From positions 1 to 15,172 of the forward strand of contig CAJUNC010000027.1 of NCBI GenBank assembly GCA_910587695.1: a DNA stretch of 15,172 bases, written 5' to 3'. Made by a program: the position numbers and the translations under genes. The notes beneath the pieces are model-generated. The model was not told where the DNA came from. It made no database searches and worked only from the letters and a program-made list of their open reading frames with translations. Origin of the DNA: an uncultured Lactobacillus sp. (GTDB lineage Bacteria > Bacillota > Bacilli > Lactobacillales > Lactobacillaceae). The stretch's first letter is position 1; the number at the start of each line of letters is the position of its first letter. Shown here piece by piece: positions 1 through 6,637 of this stretch.

Positions 1-43
1 AAACCGCATAAACTATTTTTCTATTTAAACTGTATACTTGACG

Positions 44-73
44 GACCCCAGTGCCCATGATGGGTCTTTTGTT
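44..73 (+). terminator. Intrinsic terminator of an upstream gene
   Basis: GACCC at 44-48 pairs with GGGTC at 62-66 and is followed on the plus strand by TTTTGTT. An inner palindrome, CCCATGATGGG, lies within the loop region. The T-run is on the plus-strand side only, so it most likely ends a plus-strand gene left of the window. It is not an obvious terminator for murB, which enters it from the other side. Confidence 0.6.
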
Positions 74-84
74 ATAGTTTCATT

Positions 85-996
85 TTATTTTTCTTCACCG
101 ATGATCCGAACCTCAGTCTCCAATCGTACATCGAATTCTTTTAAGATCACAGCTTGAATATGCTTGATCACGGCCAAATAATCTGTCGCCGTTGCCCCAC
201 CGATATTTACGATAAAGCCAGCGTGTTTTTTAGATACTTGCGCTCCACCGATCGTAAAGCCTTGAAGCCCTGCATCATGGATCAGTTTCCCCGTAAAATG
301 GCCAACTGGGCGTTTAAAGACACTCCCACATGACGGATACTCCAGTGGTTGTTTAGATGCCCGCAAGAAATTGAGTTCATCCATACGTTGACGGATCTGT
401 TGCTTGTCACCTGTTGCCAATTCAAAAACTGCTTCTAATACGATATCATCTTCAGCTTGTAAACGACTCATCCGATAACCAAATCTTAATTCTTCATTAG
501 TGTAAGTTCTTAGCTCACCTTGAGGCGTCACAACGGTAACTTTCGCTAAAACATCTTTTATCTCACCACCGTAAGCCCCAGCGTTCATAAAGACTGCTCC
601 CCCGATCGAACCTGGAATACCAGCAGCAAATTCTAGACCGGTCAAGCCGTGTTGATACGCTACTTCGGTCGTTTCGATCAAAGAGGCCCCCGCAGTAGCA
701 TATACTTTGCTACCATCACACCAGATCTCATTTAATTCAGTCAGGATCATCACTAGGCCACGGATACCACCATCTTGTACGATCAAATTGCTAGCATTTC
801 CGATCACAGTTAAGGGAAGGTCGTTTTCCTTAGCAAATAAAACTAAAGCTTGTGCTTGTTTGCCCGTTGTAGGAAATGCCACGATATCCGCTGGCCCACC
901 TGTTTTTGTATTGGTGTACAAAGATAACGGTTCAGCTAAACGGATCTTGATCTCAGGAAATTCATTTATGATTTTTTCATTTATTGTCATTGTCAT
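85..996 (-). CDS. murB: UDP-N-acetylenolpyruvoylglucosamine reductase MurB
   Basis: MurB is the FAD-dependent cytoplasmic enzyme that reduces UDP-GlcNAc-enolpyruvate with NADPH to UDP-MurNAc, the second committed step of peptidoglycan precursor synthesis. The 303-aa length fits the short type II MurB of Firmicutes. Visible motifs are the FAD-binding stretch GNASNLIVQDGG (66-77), AGIPGSIGGAVFMNAGAYGG (125-144), GYRMSR (173-178; R175 is the expected active-site Arg), SCGSVFKRP (222-230; S225 is the expected proton donor), and LETEVRIIG near the C-terminus (E295). The ATG start is preceded by AAAGGTG at 6 nt. It is transcribed divergently from exoA across a 116-bp gap and appears monocistronic. 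No T-rich terminator is visible after its stop within the window. Confidence 0.95.
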   Translation of the reverse strand: MTMTINEKIINEFPEIKIRLAEPLSLYTNTKTGGPADIVAFPTTGKQAQALVLFAKENDLPLTVIGNASNLIVQDGGIRGLVMILTELNEIWCDGSKVYATAGASLIETTEVAYQHGLTGLEFAAGIPGSIGGAVFMNAGAYGGEIKDVLAKVTVVTPQGELRTYTNEELRFGYRMSRLQAEDDIVLEAVFELATGDKQQIRQRMDELNFLRASKQPLEYPSCGSVFKRPVGHFTGKLIHDAGLQGFTIGGAQVSKKHAGFIVNIGGATATDYLAVIKHIQAVILKEFDVRLETEVRIIGEEK

Positions 997-1047
997 GTTT
1001 TACACCTTTAAATCTCTTTTATCTTCTTAATTTTACCATTTTTTATT

Positions 1048-1076
1048 TTGACTTGCGATAGTCCTTGGCTTATCCT
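1048..1076 (+). promoter_or_regulatory. Promoter of exoA
   Basis: TTGACT (1048-1053), a 17-bp spacer and TATCCT (1071-1076) form a sigma-A-like promoter. It lies about 35 bp upstream of the exoA start and points along the plus strand. On the opposite strand a TGGTAAAAT extended -10 near 1032-1040 could serve murB, but no good -35 goes with it. Confidence 0.5.
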
Positions 1077-1112
1077 TAGGTAAATAAGTTTATTTAATAG
1101 TGAGGCATGCTG

Positions 1113-1874
1113 ATGAAATTTATTTCGTGGAATGTGAATGGCTTGCGAGCTGTTCTAAAGAAAAATTTTTTAGAAGTTTTTACCGACTTAGATGCTGACT
1201 TCTTTTGCTTACAAGAAACCAAACTCCAAGCAGGTCAAGTTGACCTAGATCTACCTAATTACTATCAATATTGGAATTATGCGCAAAAAAAGGGCTATTC
1301 AGGAACAGCGATCTTTACCAAGAAAAAACCGCTTGCTGTATCCAAAGGACTCAAGCTCGCTGAATTCGATCAAGAAGGTCGTGTTTTAACGCTAGAGTAT
1401 GCAGATTTTTATCTTGTAAATTGTTATACCCCTAATTCGCAAGATAAATTAAAGCGCTTGGATTTTCGCCTTCGATGGGAAGTTGCTTTTAGCGACTATC
1501 TGACCGATTTAGCAACCAAAAAGCCAGTCATCTTATGCGGTGACCTAAATGTTGCTCATAATGAGATCGATCTCAAAAACCCTAAGCCAAATCAAAAAAA
1601 TGCCGGTTTTAGTATCCAAGAGCGCCAAGCGATGACTGCCTTATTAGCGCGAGGCTTCACCGATACTTTTAGACACTTCTACCCTGATAAAACTGGGGCT
1701 TACTCGTGGTGGAGCTATCGTTTCAATGCTAGATCACGCAATGCTGGCTGGCGGATCGATTATTTCATCTGCTCCAATGCCTTACTTCCAAAAATAAAGA
1801 ATAGTCAGATCCTACCTGAGATAACTGGTTCCGATCACTGCCCGATCTTACTAGAAACCAATGAACTAAATTGA
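1113..1874 (+). CDS. exoA: Exodeoxyribonuclease III / AP endonuclease
   Basis: This is an exonuclease III family protein (endonuclease/exonuclease/phosphatase fold, Mg-dependent) acting in base-excision repair as AP endonuclease and 3'-phosphodiesterase. Motifs along the 253 aa are SWNVNGLRA (5-13; N7 metal site), LQETK (34-38; E35), NCYTPNS (103-109; Y105), GDLNVAHNEIDL (143-154; D144 and N146), WWSYRFNARSRNAGWRIDY (199-217) and the terminal SDHCPI (240-245; catalytic D241-H242). An in-frame ATG lies 6 nt upstream at 1107, but GAGG at 1102-1105 is only 1 nt from it. The same GAGG is 7 nt from the ATG at 1113, which gives the MKFISWN start usual in the family. The next gene follows after 29 nt and is probably co-transcribed. 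Confidence 0.94.
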   Translation: MKFISWNVNGLRAVLKKNFLEVFTDLDADFFCLQETKLQAGQVDLDLPNYYQYWNYAQKKGYSGTAIFTKKKPLAVSKGLKLAEFDQEGRVLTLEYADFYLVNCYTPNSQDKLKRLDFRLRWEVAFSDYLTDLATKKPVILCGDLNVAHNEIDLKNPKPNQKNAGFSIQERQAMTALLARGFTDTFRHFYPDKTGAYSWWSYRFNARSRNAGWRIDYFICSNALLPKIKNSQILPEITGSDHCPILLETNELN

Positions 1875-1903
1875 ATTTATCATGACATGAAAGGAAGTTA
1901 TCA

Positions 1904-2443
1904 ATGAATTTTATTGCTTTTGATTTCGAAACTGCTAATGCTAAACGAAGTAGTGCCTGTTCATTAGCGCTTTCTGTTGTCCGCGATGGTCAGATCGTTG
2001 ATGAGCTTTATTCTTTGATCGATCCACAGACTAACTTTTCGAGCTTTAACACCAAGATCCATGGCATTACAGCCAAAGATGTCGCCAATGCCCCTACATT
2101 TGCGGAACTTTGGCCTCACATCAGTGGCTTTTTTACCCCAGATCAATTAGTAGTAGCCCATAATGCACCATTTGACTGTAGTGTCTTAAATAAAACACTA
2201 GCCGCTTATGATCTAGTAACACCGAGCTTTATGGTCTTAGATACCGTCAAAACTAGTAAGAAGTTTTATCAAGATCTACCCAACCACAAATTAAACACCG
2301 TCTGTGATAGTTTAGGGATCGACCTAAAACATCACCACAATGCGCTTTTTGATAGCCATGCTTGTGCTGAGATCTTATTACACCAAGCTAAAGAATTCGG
2401 CCCAACAAAATTAAAACCTTTTGTGCGTCAATACAATAAATAA
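1904..2443 (+). CDS. DEDDh 3'-5' exonuclease (DnaQ/PolC epsilon-like)
   Basis: This is a stand-alone DnaQ-like exonuclease of 179 aa with all four acidic motif positions: FDFET (6-10; D7 and E9), AHNAPFD (85-91; D91) and the HxAxxD motif HNALFD (145-150; H145 and D150), which makes it DEDDh. The HGIT motif (53-56) is typical of the PolC/epsilon branch. It should remove nucleotides from DNA or RNA 3' ends with two metal ions. Its physiological substrate cannot be told from sequence. The start is fixed by AAAGGAAG 9 nt upstream. It lies 29 nt after exoA, so a repair role in one transcript is likely by context. The 51-bp palindrome at 2480-2530 ends the unit. Confidence 0.88.
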   Translation: MNFIAFDFETANAKRSSACSLALSVVRDGQIVDELYSLIDPQTNFSSFNTKIHGITAKDVANAPTFAELWPHISGFFTPDQLVVAHNAPFDCSVLNKTLAAYDLVTPSFMVLDTVKTSKKFYQDLPNHKLNTVCDSLGIDLKHHHNALFDSHACAEILLHQAKEFGPTKLKPFVRQYNK

Positions 2444-2479
2444 TTAAAAAGTGTGCGCTAATGCGCTCAACACCGTGTA

Positions 2480-2530
2480 AATAACAAGGGACCTAGCATG
2501 ATCTAAGATCATGGTAGGTCCTTTGTTATT
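2480..2530. terminator. 51-bp near-perfect palindrome, bidirectional terminator
   Basis: The arms 2480-2504 and 2506-2530 are complementary at 24 of 25 positions if one G.T pair is counted; the only mismatch is G2496/G2514. The outer arm is AATAACAA and the inner arm includes GGACCTA and CATGATCT. It sits between the convergent exonuclease and tsaE genes and carries T-rich ends in both directions. A second short hairpin, TTGGCAA/TTGCCAA (2534-2570), directly follows the tsaE stop but has no T-run. Confidence 0.7.
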
Positions 2531-2570
2531 GTGTTGGCAAACAATTTTTAGCTTATAACATTGTTGCCAA

Positions 2571-3023
2571 CTATAAGTTAGCTATCAATTGTTCATAGTG
2601 AGTGCCATGTGGTTCAAAGACCAGTGTGCGCTTATCATCATCTGTTTCATCTTTTAACAGCTTGACGACCAAATATTGCGCTGGAAGTTCATCGGCGACA
2701 AATTGTGACCACTCGACTACACTGACACCTTCACCATTAAAATATTCTTCTAACCCCAGATCGGCCCCACCAGTATCTTCTAAACGATAAACGTCCATAT
2801 GATACAAGGGTAAACGCCCTTCATGGTATTCACGGATCAAAGTGAAGGTCGGACTTTTGACATTTTTTTTGATCCCAAGCCCCTTGGCTAACCCCTTTGT
2901 AAAAGTCGTCTTTCCTGCTCCAAGATCACCATCTAACAAAATAAGATCTTGTGGCTTTAAATATGTGGCCAATTTTTGAGCGAGCGCTTGTGTCTGCTCT
3001 GCATTACTTACTTGAAATTCCAT
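2571..3023 (-). CDS. tsaE: tRNA threonylcarbamoyladenosine biosynthesis ATPase TsaE
   Basis: TsaE is the P-loop ATPase that works with TsaB and TsaD to make N6-threonylcarbamoyladenosine at position 37 of ANN-decoding tRNAs. The 150-aa product is of usual length. It shows Walker A within GDLGAGKTT (32-40), SPTF (57-60), HMDVYRL (75-81) and VEWSQ (103-107), all TsaE signatures. The ATG at 3021-3023 is chosen: it follows the pta stop by one base (TAACATG) and has GGGAAG a few nt upstream. An alternative ATG four codons earlier (3035) overlaps the pta end and has no good ribosome site. It is the last gene of the ung-pta-tsaE operon. The tight coupling suggests translation linked to pta. Confidence 0.92.
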   Translation of the reverse strand: MEFQVSNAEQTQALAQKLATYLKPQDLILLDGDLGAGKTTFTKGLAKGLGIKKNVKSPTFTLIREYHEGRLPLYHMDVYRLEDTGGADLGLEEYFNGEGVSVVEWSQFVADELPAQYLVVKLLKDETDDDKRTLVFEPHGTHYEQLIANL

Positions 3024-3024
3024 G

Positions 3025-4002
3025 TTACTTCCCATCTGCTGCCTGTGCGGCTGTGATCAATGATACTTTATAGACTTCTTCTTCGTCACATCCCCGTGAC
3101 AAGTCTGAAACTGGTCGATTCAACCCTTGTAAGATCGGACCGACTGCTTCAAAGCCACCTAAACGTTGCGCGATCTTATATCCGATATTGCCGGATTGTA
3201 ATTCTGGAAAGACAAAGACATTGGCTTTCCCAGCTATCGGTGATTCAGGTGCTTTTTTGGCAGCGACCCCTGGCACAAAAGCAGCATCAAATTGTAATTC
3301 GCCATCGATCTCTTCTTCAGGAGCTAATTTTTGAGCGATCTTAGTCGCTTCGATCACTTTTTCAACCAACGGTGACTTAGCAGAACCTTTAGTCGAAAAA
3401 CTCATCAAAGCGATCCGGGGTTCAATATCAAATAAACGTGCGGTCTTAGCACTCTCGACCGCGATCTCAGCTAGATCTTGGGCATCAGGCTCGATATTGA
3501 TCGCACAATCTGAGAAAATATATTTTTCGTCGCCACGTAACATCAAAAAAGCCCCGCTCGTCCGTCTAACATTTGGTTTTGTCTTGATGATCTGTAAAGC
3601 TGGTCGAACTGTCGCCCCAGTTGAGTGGATCGCACCCGAGACCATTCCATCTGCTTGACCTAAATAAACCAACATCGTACCAAAATAGTTTACATCTTTT
3701 AACATCTCGGCAGCTTGCTCTGGCGTATTTTTTCCCTTACGGCGCTCCACAAAAGCTAAAACTAATTTATCAAACTCTTCTTTAGGATAAGTTTCTGGAT
3801 CTAGAACTTGTAAATTTTGTGGTAAAGGTTCACGGCTATGCGCTTGAACTTGTTCTTTAGAGCCTAGCACGATCGGCGTCAATAATTTTTCTTTCGCTAG
3901 GCGAACAGCTGCATTAACGACCCGACTATCATTTCCTTCTGGGAAGACCAACGTCAGTGTTTGCTTACTTACTTTTTGCTTTAATGTTTCTAAGATCTCC
4001 AT
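3025..4002 (-). CDS. pta: Phosphate acetyltransferase
   Basis: Pta interconverts acetyl-CoA plus phosphate and acetyl phosphate plus CoA. With acetate kinase (not in this window) it forms the ATP-yielding acetate branch of fermentation. The 325-aa product is the short single-domain form without the N-terminal DRTGG extension. Motifs are DGMVSGAIHSTGATVRPALQ (118-137), SFSTKGSAKSP (201-211), DGELQFDAA (233-241), FPELQSGNIGYKIAQRLGG (265-283) and GPILQGLNRPVSDLSRGC (288-305), the last holding the conserved Ser-Arg region of the active site. The ATG directly abuts the ung stop (TAAATG) and is served by AAAGGAGG 7 nt upstream, a near-ideal site that suggests strong translation. The cre site upstream of ung could place this gene under CcpA. 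Confidence 0.96.
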   Translation of the reverse strand: MEILETLKQKVSKQTLTLVFPEGNDSRVVNAAVRLAKEKLLTPIVLGSKEQVQAHSREPLPQNLQVLDPETYPKEEFDKLVLAFVERRKGKNTPEQAAEMLKDVNYFGTMLVYLGQADGMVSGAIHSTGATVRPALQIIKTKPNVRRTSGAFLMLRGDEKYIFSDCAINIEPDAQDLAEIAVESAKTARLFDIEPRIALMSFSTKGSAKSPLVEKVIEATKIAQKLAPEEEIDGELQFDAAFVPGVAAKKAPESPIAGKANVFVFPELQSGNIGYKIAQRLGGFEAVGPILQGLNRPVSDLSRGCDEEEVYKVSLITAAQAADGK

Positions 4003-4707
4003 TTAAAATCCTCCTTTTTGTGACACGTTTACGGTCTGTGGCAATTGCCAGTCGATCGGTGTTTCCCCCATTGCCTCTAAAGCTGCATTCGTTTTTGAAA
4101 ATGGTTTTGAACCAAAAAATCCCCGACTTGCCGATAAGGGACTCGGATGTGGTGACATGATGACTACATTTTTACTCTGATCGATCAAAGCCAGCTTATT
4201 TTGTGCTGCTTTTCCCCACAAGATAAATACAACTGGCATAGGTCGCTTGGATAATTCCTGGATGGCTAGATCTGTTAAAGCTTCCCAGCCTTGATCACGA
4301 TGAGAAAATGCTTGCCCATCTCGAACAGTCAGGACCGAATTGAGCAATAATACACCTTGCTTAGCCCACTTTTTTAGATAACCATGGTTTACTGGCGCGA
4401 TCCCTAAGTCACTTTGCAATTCTTTATAGATATTTTGCAGTGACGGTGGGACTTTGACCCCAGGTAAAACTGAGAAACTCAAACCATGAGCTTGATTTGG
4501 TCCATGATACGGATCTTGGCCTAAGATCACCACTTTGACTTGTGAAAAAGGAGTCCATTCAAAGGCCTCAAAGATGTGGTACATATCCGGATGGATCACG
4601 TAATGACCATATTCATATTTTAAAAAGTTATGCAGTTTGGCATAGTTTTCCGATTCGAACACTGGCGCTAAAACTTGCTGCCAATCATTATGAATCAATT
4701 CTTTCAA
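4003..4707 (-). CDS. ung: Uracil-DNA glycosylase (family 1), TTG start
   Basis: Ung cuts uracil from DNA, the first step of base-excision repair. Family 1 motifs are clear in the 234-aa product: GQDPYHGPNQAHGLSFSV (water-activating Asp in GQDPYHG), LLLNSVLTVR, VVFILWGKAAQNK and the C-terminal MSPHPSPLSASRGFFG with the catalytic His and the intercalation loop. The frame stays open to an ATG at 4755, but that stretch contains the promoter. TTG at 4705-4707 has GAGGTG 7 nt upstream and yields MKELIHNDWQ, the normal family N-terminus, so TTG is chosen. It is first in an operon with pta and tsaE, with pta beginning at the base after the ung stop. Pairing a repair gene with a central fermentation gene is recurrent in lactobacilli. 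Confidence 0.94.
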   Translation of the reverse strand: MKELIHNDWQQVLAPVFESENYAKLHNFLKYEYGHYVIHPDMYHIFEAFEWTPFSQVKVVILGQDPYHGPNQAHGLSFSVLPGVKVPPSLQNIYKELQSDLGIAPVNHGYLKKWAKQGVLLLNSVLTVRDGQAFSHRDQGWEALTDLAIQELSKRPMPVVFILWGKAAQNKLALIDQSKNVVIMSPHPSPLSASRGFFGSKPFSKTNAALEAMGETPIDWQLPQTVNVSQKGGF

Positions 4708-4726
4708 TATATTACACCTCGCATTA

Positions 4727-4736
4727 ATTTTACCAT
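4727..4736 (-). promoter_or_regulatory. Extended -10 promoter of ung-pta-tsaE
   Basis: On the minus strand the -10 TAAAAT (4732-4727) is preceded by TGG, giving an extended -10. There is no good -35 (GTGTTA at the expected place), which is tolerable for an extended -10 promoter. Transcription would start near 4720, about 13 nt before the TTG start of ung. Confidence 0.5.
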
Positions 4737-4755
4737 AACTGAAAAATAATAACAC

Positions 4756-4769
4756 TGTTAGCGCTTACA
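4756..4769. promoter_or_regulatory. CcpA cre operator
   Basis: TGTTAGCGCTTACA matches the cre consensus TGWNANCGNTNWCA at all 14 positions. It lies between two divergent promoters. Its centre is about 42 bp upstream of the predicted ung-pta-tsaE start and about 52 bp upstream of the predicted HAD-gene start. Sites at such distances often activate, and pta is a known CcpA-activated gene in Bacillus. The regulatory sign and target here are inferred. Confidence 0.75.
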
Positions 4770-4799
4770 AGTACTGAGTGTGTAAAATTTTTACTTTCA

Positions 4800-4808
4800 T
4801 GTTAGAAT
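4800..4808 (+). promoter_or_regulatory. Extended -10 promoter of the HAD/LURP unit
   Basis: TGTTAGAAT is an extended -10 (TGn plus TAGAAT at 4803-4808). It lies 37 bp upstream of the HAD start and has no convincing -35. The cre site lies upstream of it. Confidence 0.45.
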
Positions 4809-4844
4809 GAAGACATTAGATAAATTAAGGTGGGATTTTATACT

Positions 4845-5714
4845 ATGGTTCAAATTATTGCGTCTGACATGGATGGAACATTGTTAAACGACAAAATGGT
4901 CATTTCCAAGCGAAACGCTGCTGCAGTCAAAGAAGCACAAAAACAAGGAGTCCATTTTATCGTTTCAACTGGACGTGCTTACGATGAAGTTAAGCCGCTG
5001 ATCACTGAAGCAGGCTTTAACTGCCCAATGATCACCTTGAATGGTGCCTTTGTTTTAGACGAAGAAGGTAAAGAGATCAGCGCTGCTCCGATCCCAGACT
5101 CCATTGCCAAAAAGATCATGTTGACTTTGAAAAAAAATGGACTCTACTTTGAAGTGATCACAGCTAAAGGTGTTTGCTCTGATAATAAGGCTAAACGGAT
5201 CGAAAATTTTGCTGAATTATTAGCAAGCATTAGTCCTGATACACCTTATAAGTTAGCTGTGACGCTGGCTTCAGCTCGGATGGAACTTATGAATATCAAT
5301 TATGTTGACAACTATATGGACCTAGTTGATGATCCTAAAACTGTCATCGGCAAGATCGTGGTCTTTAGTCCTGAAGGGCAAAAAGTTTTAGGACCGATCA
5401 AAGATGAACTTTCTAAAAATGATAATCTTGTGATCACATCCTCGGGTCCCGGAAATATTGAGATCAACCACGTCAATGCTCAAAAAGGTGTCGCACTTCA
5501 GGCCTATGCGGATAGCTTGAATATCCCAATGGACAATGTAATGGCAATTGGTGATAATAACAATGACGTCTCAATGCTCAAAGCTGCTGGGATCAGTTAC
5601 GCTATGGGCAACGGCAGTGATGAAGTTAAGCTGTTGGCTAAATACGTCACTGCTCCTAACACCGAAGATGGTGCTGGGATCGCGATCGAAGAAGTTTTAG
5701 CTAAGAAAAATTAA
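4845..5714 (+). CDS. Cof-type HAD-superfamily phosphatase
   Basis: This is a HAD hydrolase of the Cof/YkrA/YidA (IIB cap) type, likely a cytoplasmic Mg-dependent phosphatase of sugar phosphates or other small phosphometabolites. The substrate cannot be named. In the 289-aa product motif I is SDMDGTLL (7-14; nucleophile D8, acid/base D10), motif II is VSTGR (40-44), the motif III Lys is probably K214, and motif IV is IGDNNND (235-241; D237 and D241). The C2-type cap lies roughly at 85-195. An upstream in-frame GTG at 4830 is part of the ribosome site AAGGTGGG (4827-4834), so ATG 4845 is chosen. The LURP-like gene follows after 35 nt. All 14 Ile codons that follow a G-ending codon are ATC. Confidence 0.9.
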   Translation: MVQIIASDMDGTLLNDKMVISKRNAAAVKEAQKQGVHFIVSTGRAYDEVKPLITEAGFNCPMITLNGAFVLDEEGKEISAAPIPDSIAKKIMLTLKKNGLYFEVITAKGVCSDNKAKRIENFAELLASISPDTPYKLAVTLASARMELMNINYVDNYMDLVDDPKTVIGKIVVFSPEGQKVLGPIKDELSKNDNLVITSSGPGNIEINHVNAQKGVALQAYADSLNIPMDNVMAIGDNNNDVSMLKAAGISYAMGNGSDEVKLLAKYVTAPNTEDGAGIAIEEVLAKKN

Positions 5715-5749
5715 AGTCAATCAGTGCTAGCAAGAGCGAGGTGCTTAAT

Positions 5750-6262
5750 GTGCGCAATCTATATACTCGACGCACCGAACTGTCAAATCGCGGGACCATC
5801 CGCGTCAAAGATAGTTCTGGTCGCCTGATCTACCTATTAGTTGGCAAATGGGGGCTTTCACCTGGCGTCTTATCGGTCTATGACGTTACAGGTGAAAGAC
5901 TAGCCGAGATCAAACAGCGGACCCTTGGCTTTTTTCCAAAATTTGATCTCTATAACAAACGCCACCATGTTGGTTCTTTGCGACGTTATTATGGTATCAG
6001 CCATGAAATGCTCTTTGTCAAAGGGCTCAATTGGTTTATCATCGGTAATTTAATGACATTTAACTACAAAGTCTACCATGGACGCCAATGTATCATGACG
6101 ATCTCAGAAGTTCAAACAGCTACTGGGACTGCCTTAGAATTTCATATTGCTGAACAGGCCGATGAACCGCTGTGTTTTTGTATTGCTGCGATCCTCGATT
6201 ACTGGGCACGTCTTGACCTAAAAGCCAAAAATAAAGCTTACTATGGTAAATTAGCTTGGTGA
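5750..6262 (+). CDS. LURP-one-related (tubby-like fold) protein, GTG start
   Basis: This 170-aa protein resembles the LURP-one-related/DUF567 family (YxjI-like), which adopts a tubby C-terminal-like beta-barrel around a central helix. Bacterial members have no settled biochemical role. The sequence is beta-rich with the familiar pattern of a default hydrophobic start (LIYLLVGKWG), a middle WFIIGNLMTFNYKVYHG segment and a C-terminal hydrophobic helix (CIAAILDYWARLD). No signal peptide is visible. The GTG at 5750 is chosen because GAGGTG (5738-5743) stands 6 nt before it; the GTG at 5741 is part of that ribosome site. It is probably co-transcribed with the HAD gene 35 nt upstream, as no terminator lies between them. 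Family assignment is by pattern recognition, with moderate certainty. Confidence 0.7.
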   Translation: MRNLYTRRTELSNRGTIRVKDSSGRLIYLLVGKWGLSPGVLSVYDVTGERLAEIKQRTLGFFPKFDLYNKRHHVGSLRRYYGISHEMLFVKGLNWFIIGNLMTFNYKVYHGRQCIMTISEVQTATGTALEFHIAEQADEPLCFCIAAILDYWARLDLKAKNKAYYGKLAW

Positions 6263-6288
6263 CCTGCCACACTGAATGGGTGATAAGA

Positions 6289-6581
6289 ATGCAAATTTTT
6301 TTTACTAACTGTCGGTGGATCATTTTTAGTGCTATGTATTCAATTTTTTAGAGGTAAATGGTTACGTTTGCTGGCTGGTAACACTTTTGGTGACATTTCA
6401 CCGCTAGCAGCCGCTAAAGCTGGTAAACATGTTGCTTTGATCATGCTCATCTTTGGCTTTGATCTTATTAGCTTTTGCTGACTCTAGGACAGATATGTTA
6501 AGCCTGATCTTGTTTAGCGTAGGTACGATCTATACTATAAGCTTAGTCATTTTGACTTACCACTTTTGGCTCAAGAGCTGA
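6289..6581 (+). pseudogene. Frameshifted small membrane-protein gene (DUF3784-like)
   Basis: Three reading frames join into one plausible protein of about 95 aa. ATG 6289 starts MQIF; after the T8 tract (6296-6303) the sense continues in another frame as LLTVGGSFLVLCIQFFRGKW and on through HVALIMLIFGF. That frame stops at TGA 6479-6481. The third frame carries ILLAFADSRTDM and a hydrophobic end, VGTIYTISLVILTYHFWLKS, to the TGA at 6579. Each joint needs one extra base removed: one in the T8 tract, one near 6460-6470. Three hydrophobic segments suggest a small membrane protein. The RGKW-LLAG pattern recalls DUF3784 proteins, but this is tentative. It lies 26 nt after the LURP-like gene and ends just before the terminator, so it was probably the last gene of that unit. 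Confidence 0.6.
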
Positions 6582-6585
6582 TAAT

Positions 6586-6634
6586 TGCAAAAAAGCGGAT
6601 GGATTTGATAGCAATTCCATCCGCTTTTTTTGCA
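6586..6634. terminator. Bidirectional terminator between convergent units
   Basis: AAAAAAGCGGATGGA pairs with TCCATCCGCTTTTTT around a 12-nt loop. There is a T-run on the plus-strand side (T7) and one on the minus-strand side (T6). It ends the HAD-LURP-pseudogene unit and also the nuclease gene, which stops at 6638. Confidence 0.85.
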
Positions 6635-6637
6635 CTA

